64,000 nt of DNA from Halomonas sp. LR3S48 (GTDB taxonomy: Bacteria > Pseudomonadota > Gammaproteobacteria > Pseudomonadales > Halomonadaceae), in assembly GCF_025725665.1 (NCBI RefSeq), contig NZ_CP107009.1, positions 2,294,001 to 2,358,000 on the forward strand, in the 5' to 3' direction. The first letter of the stretch is position 1. Every line of letters begins with the position of its first letter. Both the position numbers and the translations under genes were made by a program. Positions 51,985 through 61,430 of the stretch are shown in pieces. Below the pieces are notes generated by a model that searched no databases, was not told where the DNA came from, and saw only the letters and a list, made by a program, of their open reading frames with translations.

Positions 51985-53697
51985 CTACTCAGAGGGGCGG
52001 GAGAGTTCGCGCCAGGCGGCATAGCTGCTGAGAAAGACCCGCCCCGTCATGTCGTCGAGGAAATCGCTGCACTTCAAGCGATCCATGACCGGACCTTTTA
52101 CTTCGGCCAGGTGCAGGGTGACGCGAGAGTCCTTGAGGCGGGCATTGATGGCATCGAGGCTTTCCAGCGCCGAGGCATCGATCAGGTTTACTGCCGAGCA
52201 GATCAGCACCACGTGTTCGAGTTCCGGACGAGTGGCCACCAGGTCGTAGACGGTGTCTTCCAAGTAACGAGCATTGGCGAAATAGAGACTTTCATCGATA
52301 CGCAGCAATGCCACGTGGCTGACGCTCTCGGTTTCGTGACGTTCGACGTTGCGAAAGTGTTCGGTGCCGGGAATGCGGCCCACCAGCGCGCTGTGTGGAC
52401 GGCTGGTGCGATAAAGGAAAAGGCCGATGGAGAGTGCCACACCGCTGATGATGCCGGCTTCGACGCCTTCCACCAGAGTCAGCAGGATGGTGACCGCCAT
52501 AGCCGAGAAATCGCTGCGCGAGTAGCGCCAGGTCTGTCGGATCATGGGGATGTCGATCAGGGTGATGATCGATACGGTGATCGTTGCCGCCAGGGTGGCG
52601 ATGGGAAGGTGCTGGAGCGTCGGCGTGAGAAACAGCGTCACCGCGCCGATGCCGATGGCGGCGAAGAGTCCTGCCAGCGGGGTCTGCGCCCCGGCATCGT
52701 GATTGATCACGGTGCGGGTCAGTCCGCCGGTGACCGGCATCCCCGCGGAAAAAGCGGCGACGACATTGGCGCCGCCCAGGCCGACCAGTTCCTGATTCGG
52801 CGAGATGCGCTCGCGACGCCTGGCGGCCAGCATTTGCCCCATGGAGACGGATTCGACGAAGCCCACCACGCTGATCAACAGGGCGGGTACCAGCAGCGCC
52901 TGCCAGAGGGAGGCCTCGAAGCCGGGCACGGTGAGCGGTGGCAGCCCTTGGGGAATATCGCCAATGACGGCGACACCGATCTCGGCCAGCTCGAAATACC
53001 AGGTGGCAAGCGTGGTCGCTATTACGGCGAAGACAGGACCTGCACGGGTAATAAGGTCGGCCAGAGGCTGAGGGAGGCCCAGGCGGCGCAGGGTCGGCCG
53101 GCCGTACTGACGCAGCAGGAGCAGGAACGACAGGCTGCCGATTCCGATGATCAGCGTGGGCAGGTGCAGGCCGGGCAGGCCACGGGCAAACTCCGCCAGC
53201 CTGGGCAGCAGCTCGCGAGCGCTGAGTTCGATGCCGACCAGGTAACCCATCTGGCTGGCGGCAATGAGAATTCCCGATGCGGTCAGGAATCCTGCGATGA
53301 CGGGGTGGCTCAGGAAATTGGCCACGAAGCCCATGCGCAGCAACCCCATGACAAGCAGGATCAGGCCGGAGAGCAGGGAGAGCACCAGCGCCGCCTGCAG
53401 GTACTCGGGCGTGCCCGGTGTGGCGACCCCGGACAATGCCGCTCCGGTCATCAGCGCAACGATGGCGACCGGCCCCACGGCCAGGGTTCGGCTGGTGCCC
53501 AGCAGGGCATAGGCGATGGCCGGCAACAGGCTGGCGTAGAGGCCCACCACAGCCGGCAGCCCAGCCAGCACGGCGTAGGCCAGCGACTGGGGTATCACCA
53601 TCACGGTAACGATCAGGCCCGCCAGGAGATCGGCGCCGCCCAGGCGCCTGTTGTAGTGAGGCAACCAGGTGAGGATCGGTAAGTAGCGTCTGAGCAT
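51985..53697 (-). CDS. SulP-family anion transporter with STAS domain
   Basis: Inner-membrane anion transporter (sulfate, bicarbonate or dicarboxylate). The 570 residues from the ATG at 53697 (MLRRYLPILTWLP) have about 12-14 helices, the family motif VTVMVIPQSLAYAVLAGLPAV(V) in helix 1, and a C-terminal STAS domain (about 440-555; LIDASALESLDAINARL). Longer upstream frames lack a ribosome-binding site. It is divergent from an O-acetylhomoserine sulfhydrylase gene, which makes sulfate a fair guess, but SulP substrates cannot be read from sequence. Confidence 0.92.
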   Translation of the reverse strand: MLRRYLPILTWLPHYNRRLGGADLLAGLIVTVMVIPQSLAYAVLAGLPAVVGLYASLLPAIAYALLGTSRTLAVGPVAIVALMTGAALSGVATPGTPEYLQAALVLSLLSGLILLVMGLLRMGFVANFLSHPVIAGFLTASGILIAASQMGYLVGIELSARELLPRLAEFARGLPGLHLPTLIIGIGSLSFLLLLRQYGRPTLRRLGLPQPLADLITRAGPVFAVIATTLATWYFELAEIGVAVIGDIPQGLPPLTVPGFEASLWQALLVPALLISVVGFVESVSMGQMLAARRRERISPNQELVGLGGANVVAAFSAGMPVTGGLTRTVINHDAGAQTPLAGLFAAIGIGAVTLFLTPTLQHLPIATLAATITVSIITLIDIPMIRQTWRYSRSDFSAMAVTILLTLVEGVEAGIISGVALSIGLFLYRTSRPHSALVGRIPGTEHFRNVERHETESVSHVALLRIDESLYFANARYLEDTVYDLVATRPELEHVVLICSAVNLIDASALESLDAINARLKDSRVTLHLAEVKGPVMDRLKCSDFLDDMTGRVFLSSYAAWRELSRPSE

Positions 53698-53821
53698 CCG
53701 TCTCTTATGTGGCAGGGGGCTTGGGAACACCAGACTAAACGATATTGGTGGTTGAGTTGAGTGTTGGTTAGCATCAGGTGAAATAGTTGCTGCAGAACGA
53801 CAACCCTCGACAGGACACGCC

Positions 53822-55096
53822 ATGAAGCCCGAAACCATCGCCCTCCATCACGGCTACGCTCCCGACGACCAGCACGCCGTCGCGGTGCCGATCCACCAGA
53901 CCACCTCGTTCTCCTTCGACAATGCCCAGCACGCGGCCGACCTGTTCGACCTCAAGGTCGAGGGCAACATCTATTCGCGCATCATGAACCCAACCTGTGC
54001 GGTGCTGGAACAGCGCATCGCCGCGCTGGAGGGTGGAATCGCCGGCCTGGCGGTCGCTTCGGGCATGGCCGCAATCACCTATGCCATCCAGACCATCGCC
54101 GAGGCCGGCGACAACATCGTCTCGATCAGCGAGCTGTATGGCGGTACCTATAATCTCTTCGCGCATACCTTGCCGCGCCAGGGTATCGAGGTGCGCTTCG
54201 CCGACAAGGACGACATCGAAGGCATCGAGTCACTGATCGACGCACGCACCAAGGCGGTGTTCTGCGAAAGCGTCGGCAACCCGTCCGGTAGTGTGGTCGA
54301 CATGGCAAGACTGGCTGAGGCCGCGCATCGCCACGGCGTTCCGGTGATCGTCGACAACACCGTGCCCACGCCTTTCCTGTGGCGCCCCATCGAGCACGGT
54401 GCCGATATCGTCATCCATTCCGCGACCAAGTACATCGGCGGCCATGGCACCACGATCGGTGGCGTGATCGTCGATTCGGGCAAGTTTCCCTGGGCCGACC
54501 ATCCCCAGCGCTTCCCGCTGCTCAACGAGCCGGACGTCTCCTACCATGGCGTGAGCTATACCCGCGATGTGGGCGAGGCGGCCTTCATTGCCCGCGCCCG
54601 AGTGGTGCCGCTGCGCAACATGGGGGCGGCGCTCTCGGCCCAGGCGGCCTGGAACCTGCTGCAGGGGCTCGAGACCCTGTCGCTGCGCATCGAGCGGGTC
54701 TGTGCCAACGCACGCAAGGTGGCGGAATACCTGGAGGGACACCCAGCGGTTAACTGGGTCCAGTATGCCGGTTTGCCGGGTCACAAGGATCACGCCCTGG
54801 CCAAGCGCTACATGAACGGCCACGCTTCCGGCATTCTCAGCTTCGGTATCCAAGGCGGCCGCGAGGCGGGAGCGCGTTTCTACGATGCCCTGGGCATGAT
54901 CCTGCGGCTGGTCAACATCGGCGATGCCAAGACCTGCTCGTCGATCCCGGCTGCGACCACCCATCGTCAGCTCAACGACGAAGAACTCGTGGCCGCCGGT
55001 GTGACGTCCGACATGGTCAGGCTCTCCATCGGCATCGAGCACGTCGACGACATCATCGCGGACCTGGAGCAGGCACTGGCCGCCAGCCAGGCCTGA
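53822..55096 (+). CDS. metY: O-acetylhomoserine aminocarboxypropyltransferase/sulfhydrylase
   Basis: PLP enzyme that makes homocysteine from O-acetylhomoserine and sulfide. The 424 residues start MKPETIALHHGY and show the long-chain form typical of MetY, YSRIMNPTCAVLE, and the PLP lysine K203 in SATKYIGGHG. Its length exceeds the about 390 of cystathionine gamma-synthase/MetB. The divergent SulP gene is 124 nt away. No S-box or other riboswitch is visible in the leader. Confidence 0.9.
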   Translation: MKPETIALHHGYAPDDQHAVAVPIHQTTSFSFDNAQHAADLFDLKVEGNIYSRIMNPTCAVLEQRIAALEGGIAGLAVASGMAAITYAIQTIAEAGDNIVSISELYGGTYNLFAHTLPRQGIEVRFADKDDIEGIESLIDARTKAVFCESVGNPSGSVVDMARLAEAAHRHGVPVIVDNTVPTPFLWRPIEHGADIVIHSATKYIGGHGTTIGGVIVDSGKFPWADHPQRFPLLNEPDVSYHGVSYTRDVGEAAFIARARVVPLRNMGAALSAQAAWNLLQGLETLSLRIERVCANARKVAEYLEGHPAVNWVQYAGLPGHKDHALAKRYMNGHASGILSFGIQGGREAGARFYDALGMILRLVNIGDAKTCSSIPAATTHRQLNDEELVAAGVTSDMVRLSIGIEHVDDIIADLEQALAASQA

Positions 55097-55100
55097 AAAT

Positions 55101-55135
55101 ACACCGGGCGTCTCGCAAGGCGAGACGCCCGGTGT
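55101..55135. other. Perfect 15-bp hairpin downstream of metY
   Basis: A perfect inverted repeat (55101-55115 with 55121-55135) with a 5-nt loop lies 4 nt after the metY stop. No U-run follows on the plus strand, so it is an unusual terminator or a 3'-end protector. Confidence 0.65.
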
Positions 55136-55212
55136 CCGCCAACGAAAAAACGGTCGAATCGGAGATACAAGAAAAAGAGCTATCGGCCATTCCAGATGGC
55201 ACTTGAGTAGCG

Positions 55213-55233
55213 CTTTCGTCTGTCAGGCGAAAG
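55213..55233 (+). other. Hairpin in the chemoreceptor leader region
   Basis: A 9-bp stem with a 3-nt loop (arms CTTTCG and CGAAAG plus three inner pairs, one G-T) lies about 70 nt upstream of the chemoreceptor ATG. Confidence 0.4.
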
Positions 55234-55254
55234 TGGTGATGCGCATGTCGGTTA

Positions 55255-55266
55255 CTTAACGTTAAG
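55255..55266. promoter_or_regulatory. 12-bp palindrome upstream of the chemoreceptor
   Basis: CTTAACGTTAAG is a perfect palindrome. It overlaps a possible -35 (TTAACG) located 18 nt from TATAAC (55280-55285), so a bound protein could block the promoter. Confidence 0.4.
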
Positions 55267-55300
55267 CTCCCAAAACACCTATAACAAAGAGACGACACGC

Positions 55301-56893
55301 ATGCGGATACTGATGCTCCTGCTGGCCGCGGTTGCGCTTGCCGCCGGCTTTTTGATCGGCTACCGCGGCGGCGCCGAATGGCAGGCGCTCCTCTCGGTAG
55401 GGCTGGCATCGTCAGCGGGCGCCCTGCTCGCACTGAGCGGGCTGGCTGCGATTCATCGCGCGGGTGCCGATTCGCTGGCCAACGATCGTTTCCATGTCTG
55501 GCTACCCGCTTCGCGCGACTATCTCTCCCTGCGGCGCATGGCGCATGGTCTGATCCAGCAGGCCAGCACCACGGCGATCGCTTCCGCCGAAGTATCCCAT
55601 CACGCCGATCGAATGGATCAGCGCCTGGAGCGCCAACAGCAGACCGTGCGCGAAGCGTCGTCGAGCATGGGCGCGATCACGTCAGCTATCGAGCAGGTTG
55701 CCGCCAGTGCCGCCAACGTCGCCACTCTGGCCAGTCGCTCGCGCGACGCCAGCCATGTCAGCCGGGAATCGCTGGGGCAGGTCATCGAGGAGATGCAGGC
55801 ACTCGCCGAACGTTCGGAAGAGGCGCTCGAGTTGCTGAACATGCTGAGCGAGAAGGCCGACAGCGTACGCCATGTGACCTCGCTGATCGAGGAGATCGCC
55901 GAGCAGACCAACTTGCTGTCGCTCAATGCCTCGATCGAGGCGGCGCGTGCCGGCGAGCACGGCCGCGGCTTCGCGGTGGTGGCAGGAGAGGTGCGTCAGC
56001 TCGCCGGGCGCACCGCCGATGCCACGCGCAATGTCGAGGCGCTGGTCGGCGATATCGGCGACAGCAGCCATCGCGTGGTCGACACCATCGGTCACTTGAT
56101 GCAGCGCGTCGGCGACCGGGCCAAGGAGATGAGCAAGGTCGGCGAGCAGCTTACCGAGATGACCGGTCATTTCGACCAGGTGGAAGGTGAGATTCGCTCC
56201 ATCGCCGAGGCCATGGAGGACACCAATCGACACTCACAGCGCGTGGCCGGGACCCTGGGCACGCTGGAGGAGGATGCAGAGCAGGGCAACCGCGACATGC
56301 ATGGCCTGGCGAGCCAGGCACGCGCTCTGATGGCCGGTGCCGAGGCGGTCGATGCGGCTCTCGCTCAGCAGCGCCTCGAAGGGCGTCATCAGCAGGTATT
56401 CGAGGCCGCACGCCAGGCGGCAGCGAAAATAGGCGCATTGCTCGAATCGGCCATCAAACGCGGTGAACTCGACGAGCAGACCCTCTTTCATGCCCAGTAC
56501 ACGCCGATTCCCGGTACCAACCCGCAGCAATACGAGACCGGGTACGTCAACTACACCGATGATAACTTCCCCGCCATCCAGGAACCGCTGCTCGAGCGTC
56601 TCGGTGTCGCCTATGCCATCGGCATCGATCGCCGTGGTTATATTCCCACTCATAACGTCGCCTCCAGCCGGCCACCCACCGGCAACTATGAGCACGATCT
56701 CAAGTTCTGCCGCAACCGGCGCATCTACGAGGACACCACCGGACAGCGCTGCGGGACCCACGAGGAGACCCTGCTGTTGCAGACCTACAAGCGCGATACC
56801 GGCGAAGTGATGCACGATTTGTCGGTGCCGATCTATGTGGGCGGCAAGCACTGGGGTGGCTTCCGCGTCGGCTACAAGCCCGAGACAGCGTAA
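55301..56893 (+). CDS. Methyl-accepting chemotaxis protein with C-terminal sensor domain
   Basis: Chemoreceptor of 530 residues. Two N-terminal hydrophobic segments (about 2-20 and 28-52) leave almost no periplasmic loop, so sensing is cytosolic. The signalling tip [23 protein letters not shown]... spans about 201-235. No HAMP domain is apparent. Residues about 395-530, after the signalling domain, form a Cache-like module ([20 protein letters not shown], then [13 protein letters not shown], ending in [11 protein letters not shown]). The module placement is inverted compared with classical receptors. Single gene between metY and rarD. Confidence 0.9.
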   Translation: MRILMLLLAAVALAAGFLIGYRGGAEWQALLSVGLASSAGALLALSGLAAIHRAGADSLANDRFHVWLPASRDYLSLRRMAHGLIQQASTTAIASAEVSHHADRMDQRLERQQQTVREASSSMGAITSAIEQVAASAANVATLASRSRDASHVSRESLGQVIEEMQALAERSEEALELLNMLSEKADSVRHVTSLIEEIAEQTNLLSLNASIEAARAGEHGRGFAVVAGEVRQLAGRTADATRNVEALVGDIGDSSHRVVDTIGHLMQRVGDRAKEMSKVGEQLTEMTGHFDQVEGEIRSIAEAMEDTNRHSQRVAGTLGTLEEDAEQGNRDMHGLASQARALMAGAEAVDAALAQQRLEGRHQQVFEAARQAAAKIGALLESAIKRGELDEQTLFHAQYTPIPGTNPQQYETGYVNYTDDNFPAIQEPLLERLGVAYAIGIDRRGYIPTHNVASSRPPTGNYEHDLKFCRNRRIYEDTTGQRCGTHEETLLLQTYKRDTGEVMHDLSVPIYVGGKHWGGFRVGYKPETA

Positions 56894-56923
56894 GCCTTCG
56901 AGCGCTGGCGCGGCCTCGCCGCG

Positions 56924-57862
56924 TCAGCGCTGCTCCGGCGAGGATGGGGTGCCGGCCGGCGCCAGCGGCGAACGTGTCCGGGTATTCCAGGCCGACCAGG
57001 AGTAGAGCGCAAGGCTGACCCAGATCAGCAGGAAGGTGGCGAGCTGCGTTGGCGAGAGTGGTTCGCGAAACACCAGCAGTGCGATGAAGAACTGAATGGT
57101 GGGGTTGAGGTACATCAGAAAACCCAGCGTAGCGAGCCGCAGCCGCCGAGCTGCCCCGGCAAAGGCCAACAGCGGCAGGGCGGTGATCACGCCGCTGGCA
57201 ATCAGCAGCAGTGTGATATCTGGTTCACTCAGGAAATGGGAGAGTTCGGCGGCGCTGAGCCAGGCCAGTGCCATCAGCCCCAGCGGTAGCAGCAAGAGAG
57301 TCTCCACGAACAAGCCGGAGAGCCCGTCGAGAGGCACCTGCTTGCGCAGCAGACCGTAGGTGCCGAAACTCAGCGCCAGCGTCAGGCTGATCCACGGCAG
57401 CTCCCCCAGCAACAGCAACTGGATGGCGATGGCCACGCCGGCCAGCACCACAGCAACACGCTGCAGCCCGGCCATCGCCTCGCGCAGCACCAGCATGCCC
57501 AGCGCAACGTTGACCAGCGGCGTGAGAAAATAGCCCAGGCTGGCCTGGAACACCTGCCGGGTCTCCACCGCATAGATGTATAGCCCCCAGTTGATGGCGA
57601 TCAGCACTGCGCAGCCGAGCACACGGCCCAGGCGCCTGGGTTCGGCGAGTGCCTTGCGGATGGGATCCCACCGATTGAGCAGGGTGACCAGAACGACCAG
57701 GAACAGGCATGACCAGATGACGCGATGAATCAGTATCTCGTAGGCGGGAACGCCTTCGAACAAGGCGAAGAACAGTGGAAAGCAGCCCCACATGACGTAG
57801 GCGGCCAGGCCGAAGCCGACGCCGCGTGCGGCTTCACGATCGCTCAAGGACTGCAAGGGCAT
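56924..57862 (-). CDS. rarD: EamA-family transporter RarD
   Basis: Drug/metabolite-type inner-membrane transporter of 312 residues with ten predicted helices in two EamA repeats. The N-terminus GVGFGLAAYVMWGCFPLFFAL and NWGLYIYAVETRQVFQASLGYFLTPLVNV (about 90-118) are the RarD signature. Its substrate is unknown (chloramphenicol resistance has been reported for some). The gene is divergent from the nitrilase-rsuA pair and convergent with the chemoreceptor gene. Confidence 0.92.
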   Translation of the reverse strand: MPLQSLSDREAARGVGFGLAAYVMWGCFPLFFALFEGVPAYEILIHRVIWSCLFLVVLVTLLNRWDPIRKALAEPRRLGRVLGCAVLIAINWGLYIYAVETRQVFQASLGYFLTPLVNVALGMLVLREAMAGLQRVAVVLAGVAIAIQLLLLGELPWISLTLALSFGTYGLLRKQVPLDGLSGLFVETLLLLPLGLMALAWLSAAELSHFLSEPDITLLLIASGVITALPLLAFAGAARRLRLATLGFLMYLNPTIQFFIALLVFREPLSPTQLATFLLIWVSLALYSWSAWNTRTRSPLAPAGTPSSPEQR

Positions 57863-58023
57863 TGCCGGTTACTCTGGTGACGTAGAGCTGTAATTTAGCA
57901 GCCTATTGAATTCGGCTCCATGGCCTCGGTGACGTTCGTGACGCCAAGCAAGGTCCGGGCTGACGTTATTCCCTGCCTGGGTTAGGCTGAAGCGATAGAC
58001 GAGCGACTGCAAGGGAACCATCC

Positions 58024-58839
58024 ATGAGCGATTTGCGTACGACCCTGGTTCAGTGCGACCTGCGCTGGGAAGATCCCGAGGCCAACTGCCGCATGCTCGA
58101 AGAGCAACTGGGCGGGCTCGGCGGCGACGAGACCGACCTCATCGTGTTGCCCGAAATGTTCTCCACCGGCTTCACCATGAACTCCCGCGAGATGGCCGAG
58201 CCCATGGAGCAGAGCCGTGCCGTAGCATGGCTGACCGAGCAGGCGTCCAAGCGCAACTGTGTCATGACCGGCAGCGTGGCCATCGTCGAGGATGGCCACT
58301 ATTTCAACCGGCTCGTCTGGGCACGACCGGACGGCAGCCGCGTCTGCTACGACAAGCGACACCTGTTCCGCATGGCTGGCGAGCACGAGCGTTATTCCAT
58401 GGGCCACGATAGGGTGATCGTGACGCTGAAGGGGTTCCGTATCCTGCTCAGCGTCTGCTACGACCTGCGTTTTCCCGTGTGGCTGCGCCAGAGCCCTGGG
58501 CCCGGCGAGCACTTCGAGTACGACGCATTGCTGTGCGTGGCCAACTGGCCGGCGCCGCGGCGGCATCCGTGGCGCATCCTGCTGCAAGCCCGGGCGATCG
58601 AGAACCTGTGCCCCGTCATCGGCGTCAATCGCGTCGGAGAGGACGCCAATGGCATGCGCTATTCCGGCGATTCCATGCTGGTGGACTTCAAGGGTGAGGC
58701 AATCATCGACGAGCCGCCCGATAAGGCTTTCATCAAGAGCGCAACGCTTTCTCATGCAGACCTCGAGGCGTTTCGTGAGAAGTTTCCCGCCTGGCGCGAC
58801 GCCGATCATTTCACGCTGTCGGATGGGGTCGGGTTCTGA
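58024..58839 (+). CDS. Nitrilase-superfamily omega-amidase (YafV-like)
   Basis: Hydrolase of 271 residues with the Glu-Lys-Cys triad E44 (LPEMFSTGF), K111 (YDKRHLF) and C145 (SVCYDLRFP). These segments match YafV/Nit2 enzymes that hydrolyse 2-oxoglutaramate or 2-oxosuccinamate, repairing by-products of glutamine or asparagine transamination, for instance in methionine salvage. The FSTGF and NWPAPRRHPWRILLQARAIEN stretches are typical. It overlaps rsuA by one base and is therefore coupled to it. Confidence 0.88.
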   Translation: MSDLRTTLVQCDLRWEDPEANCRMLEEQLGGLGGDETDLIVLPEMFSTGFTMNSREMAEPMEQSRAVAWLTEQASKRNCVMTGSVAIVEDGHYFNRLVWARPDGSRVCYDKRHLFRMAGEHERYSMGHDRVIVTLKGFRILLSVCYDLRFPVWLRQSPGPGEHFEYDALLCVANWPAPRRHPWRILLQARAIENLCPVIGVNRVGEDANGMRYSGDSMLVDFKGEAIIDEPPDKAFIKSATLSHADLEAFREKFPAWRDADHFTLSDGVGF

Positions 58840-59540
58840 TGCGGCTCGACCGTTTTCTGGCTGAGACCACCGAACTGACCCGCAGCCTTGCCAAGAAGGC
58901 GCTGCATCGTGGCGAGGTCAGCGTCAACGGGGAGGTCATCAAGCAGCCGGCCAGCCAAGTGGGAGAATCCGATCGGGTGGAATGGGACGGCCAGCCGCTG
59001 GTCCTGGTCGGGTTACGCTACGTGATGCTCAACAAGCCAGCCGGCGTGGAGTGCAGTGCGCGCCGCGGGCTCTATCCGCGCGTAGTGGATCTCATCGACT
59101 TGCCCAAGGCCGAACGGCTGCAGGCCGTGGGCCGTCTCGATGTCGACACTACCGGGCTGGTACTGCTGACCGACGACGGCCAGTGGTCACACCGCGTGAC
59201 GGCGCCGCGCAAGCGCTGTGCGAAGGTATATCGGGCCAACCTGGCGGAACCTCTCGCCGGCGAGGCGCTGGCCGCGGCCGTCAAGTGCTTCGAGGAGGGT
59301 ATTCTACTCGAGGGGGAAGAGAAACCGACGCTGCCGGCCAGGCTCGTCATGCGCAATGACTACGAGGCCGAACTCACCCTCCACGAAGGGCGCTACCATC
59401 AGGTCAAGCGCATGTTTGCCGCCATCGGCAACCACGTCACGGCGCTGCACCGGGAATCGGTAGGGCCATTGATGTTGGGCTCTCTCGAGCTCGGCGAGTG
59501 GCGCGAGCTGAGTGCCGACGAGGTCGCCATGTTCGCCTGA
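58839..59540 (+). CDS. rsuA: 16S rRNA pseudouridine(516) synthase RsuA
   Basis: Converts U516 of 16S rRNA to pseudouridine. The 233 residues contain an N-terminal S4 RNA-binding domain (MRLDRFLAETTELTRSLAKKALH...VSVNG) and the catalytic domain with D101 in GRLDVDTTGL (D102 in E. coli). Length equals the family (231). It overlaps the nitrilase gene and converges on a diguanylate cyclase gene with a 1-nt gap. Confidence 0.95.
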   Translation: MRLDRFLAETTELTRSLAKKALHRGEVSVNGEVIKQPASQVGESDRVEWDGQPLVLVGLRYVMLNKPAGVECSARRGLYPRVVDLIDLPKAERLQAVGRLDVDTTGLVLLTDDGQWSHRVTAPRKRCAKVYRANLAEPLAGEALAAAVKCFEEGILLEGEEKPTLPARLVMRNDYEAELTLHEGRYHQVKRMFAAIGNHVTALHRESVGPLMLGSLELGEWRELSADEVAMFA

Positions 59541-59541
59541 G

Positions 59542-61287
59542 TCAGGCGGAAGGCGCATAGGTTTCGCTACGGTCGCGACCCCGGTGCTTGGCCCGATAGA
59601 GCGCCTGATCGGCCAGGCGAATCAGCTCTATCGGGTCGTCGGCATGAGCTGGATAGCTGGCGATACCGCATGAAAGGCTGACGCAGCCGAGTGTTTCGCC
59701 ACCGTGCAGGAAACATTGTCGCCGCATCGAATCCAGCAGCCGCTCGACGGCTTCATTGGCCTGCAGCGCTGTGGCTCCAGGCATCACCACGACGAACTCC
59801 TCACCACCCAGGCGGCACACCACATCGGCCTCGCGGAAATGCTCGTCGATCAGCCTTGCCGTGGCTATCAGTACCGTATCGCCAGCCTCATGCCCGTGCA
59901 GGTCGTTGAAATGTTTGAAGTGGTCGATATCAAGCATGATCAAGGTAAGCGCCGAGCCACGCCTGGCGATGGCCACCTCGTGAGCGAAGATCTCGTCGAA
60001 GTGGCGACGGTTCTTCACACCGGTCAAGGGGTCCTGATACGAGAAGGCTCGAAGCCGCTCGACCATGTGCTGCAGATCCTGGGTGCGATCCTCCACTTGA
60101 CGCTCAAGGTGTTGATTCAACTCGACCAGTTCACGCTGGGTCATGACATAGTGGCGCAGCGAGATCGCCACGATGGCGAGGCTGAAGCCCAGCGCTCCCA
60201 GGCTGACCGGAACTCGATGCCACGGCAACAGGCCATGAGCAACCGCCATGTCGAGCAGCAGCAGCAGGCCGAACAAACCATAGGCAGCGATAATGAGCCG
60301 TTGCTCCCCGTTGAGTTGCCTCAGGTGTACGGCAATGAGGGCAAACAGCACCGGCAGGCTGAAGGCCAGCAGGAGGTCGTAGACAGGAAAGGTGCTGGAG
60401 AGATTGACGGCACCACTCAGGGCCAGTGCAAGAGCCAGAACGAGATAACCCAGGTGGAACTGCCACAGTCGACGAATCCAGCGCGAATGGTGGCTCTTGA
60501 ACCAAGGCTCGAGCAGCAGGCCGATGCCTACCGGCAGCGCGTAATACCCCGCCGCCGCGAGGTAGTTCCATAACAGTGGCTTATCCAGCAGCAGCTGGCT
60601 GGCCTGGGTCTCGGCAAGGATCATCACGCCGGAGGCAAGAGAAAAGAGCCCGATGCCGGCAAAGGTCTGGCGGCGCCGATGGATCAGCGCGAAGCTACCG
60701 GCCAATAGCGCGAGCAACAGGCAAAAGGCGCTTACTGCCAGGTCGGTTGCCGAGCGATTCAGGATCATGGCGAAGAACTCGGGGCGGTCCATCAGGCGGA
60801 CTTCTCCCCACAGGCCGATATCGGTGTAGTTGGAGTAGACGCGAAAGGTGAGCTGCCTGCCGGCGAAATCTTCGGGAAGGCTGATCGCGTGCCAGGGCCA
60901 GCCGATGAAAGGACCTTCGCCTCGGTCGTCGAAACTGCCGTGCTGATAAATCAGTTCGGTATCCAGATAGGCCTGGGCAATCAGGTCGATACTGTAGATA
61001 TAGAGTACCGGGTCGCGCCATTCACCCGCGGGTAGGGTGGTCCGGAACCACACGTGGCGATGTCCTTCACGGCCCGGCGGATTGGAAGGAAAGTCGATGG
61101 GCTGCCAGGCTGTCTCGTCAGCCGTATCGGTGAGCCAGGCGGGAGTGCCGTCGTCGAGTCGTGGTGAGTCCCCCCAGCGGTAGGTCCATCCTTTGTCTAG
61201 GGCCACAGAGGATGCCATCGCCACGATGGGAAGCAAGAACAGCGCCAATAGCGTGGTTAGCCGCAGAGAGGGGACGAGGCTGCGCAT
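59542..61287 (-). CDS. Membrane diguanylate cyclase with periplasmic 7TMR-DISM-like sensor
   Basis: Produces c-di-GMP. The 581 residues comprise a signal peptide, a periplasmic jelly-roll-type sensor domain (about 27-175), seven transmembrane helices (about 180-385), a short coiled coil (VELNQHLERQVEDRTQDL, about 393-410) and a GGDEF domain (about 420-575). The active-site loop is GGEEF (494-498), an intact variant. An RxxD I-site is not evident before it. The ligand of the periplasmic domain is probably a carbohydrate or other small molecule, but this is not readable. TATACT lies about 30 nt upstream as a possible -10 box. Confidence 0.93.
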   Translation of the reverse strand: MRSLVPSLRLTTLLALFLLPIVAMASSVALDKGWTYRWGDSPRLDDGTPAWLTDTADETAWQPIDFPSNPPGREGHRHVWFRTTLPAGEWRDPVLYIYSIDLIAQAYLDTELIYQHGSFDDRGEGPFIGWPWHAISLPEDFAGRQLTFRVYSNYTDIGLWGEVRLMDRPEFFAMILNRSATDLAVSAFCLLLALLAGSFALIHRRRQTFAGIGLFSLASGVMILAETQASQLLLDKPLLWNYLAAAGYYALPVGIGLLLEPWFKSHHSRWIRRLWQFHLGYLVLALALALSGAVNLSSTFPVYDLLLAFSLPVLFALIAVHLRQLNGEQRLIIAAYGLFGLLLLLDMAVAHGLLPWHRVPVSLGALGFSLAIVAISLRHYVMTQRELVELNQHLERQVEDRTQDLQHMVERLRAFSYQDPLTGVKNRRHFDEIFAHEVAIARRGSALTLIMLDIDHFKHFNDLHGHEAGDTVLIATARLIDEHFREADVVCRLGGEEFVVVMPGATALQANEAVERLLDSMRRQCFLHGGETLGCVSLSCGIASYPAHADDPIELIRLADQALYRAKHRGRDRSETYAPSA

Positions 61288-61430
61288 GTTGGGCGTTCCT
61301 GTATTCCTGACGAGCCCCAGTATAAAACATAGCCGGATATAGGGCGCGTTCAGCGTGCTTAAGCGGGCACAGGATTTATACCGTTATCTTTTTGTCGAAC
61401 ATTCGGCGCAATATCCATCCGCTGAGATAT

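Noticed and set aside
52111..53682. A 523-codon open frame antisense to the SulP transporter
   Set aside because: Gln/Gly/Asp-rich shadow with no plausible ribosome-binding site.
53698..53821. S-adenosylmethionine riboswitch or MetJ boxes before metY
   Set aside because: The 124-nt divergent region has neither the conserved riboswitch core nor tandem AGACGTCT-like boxes.
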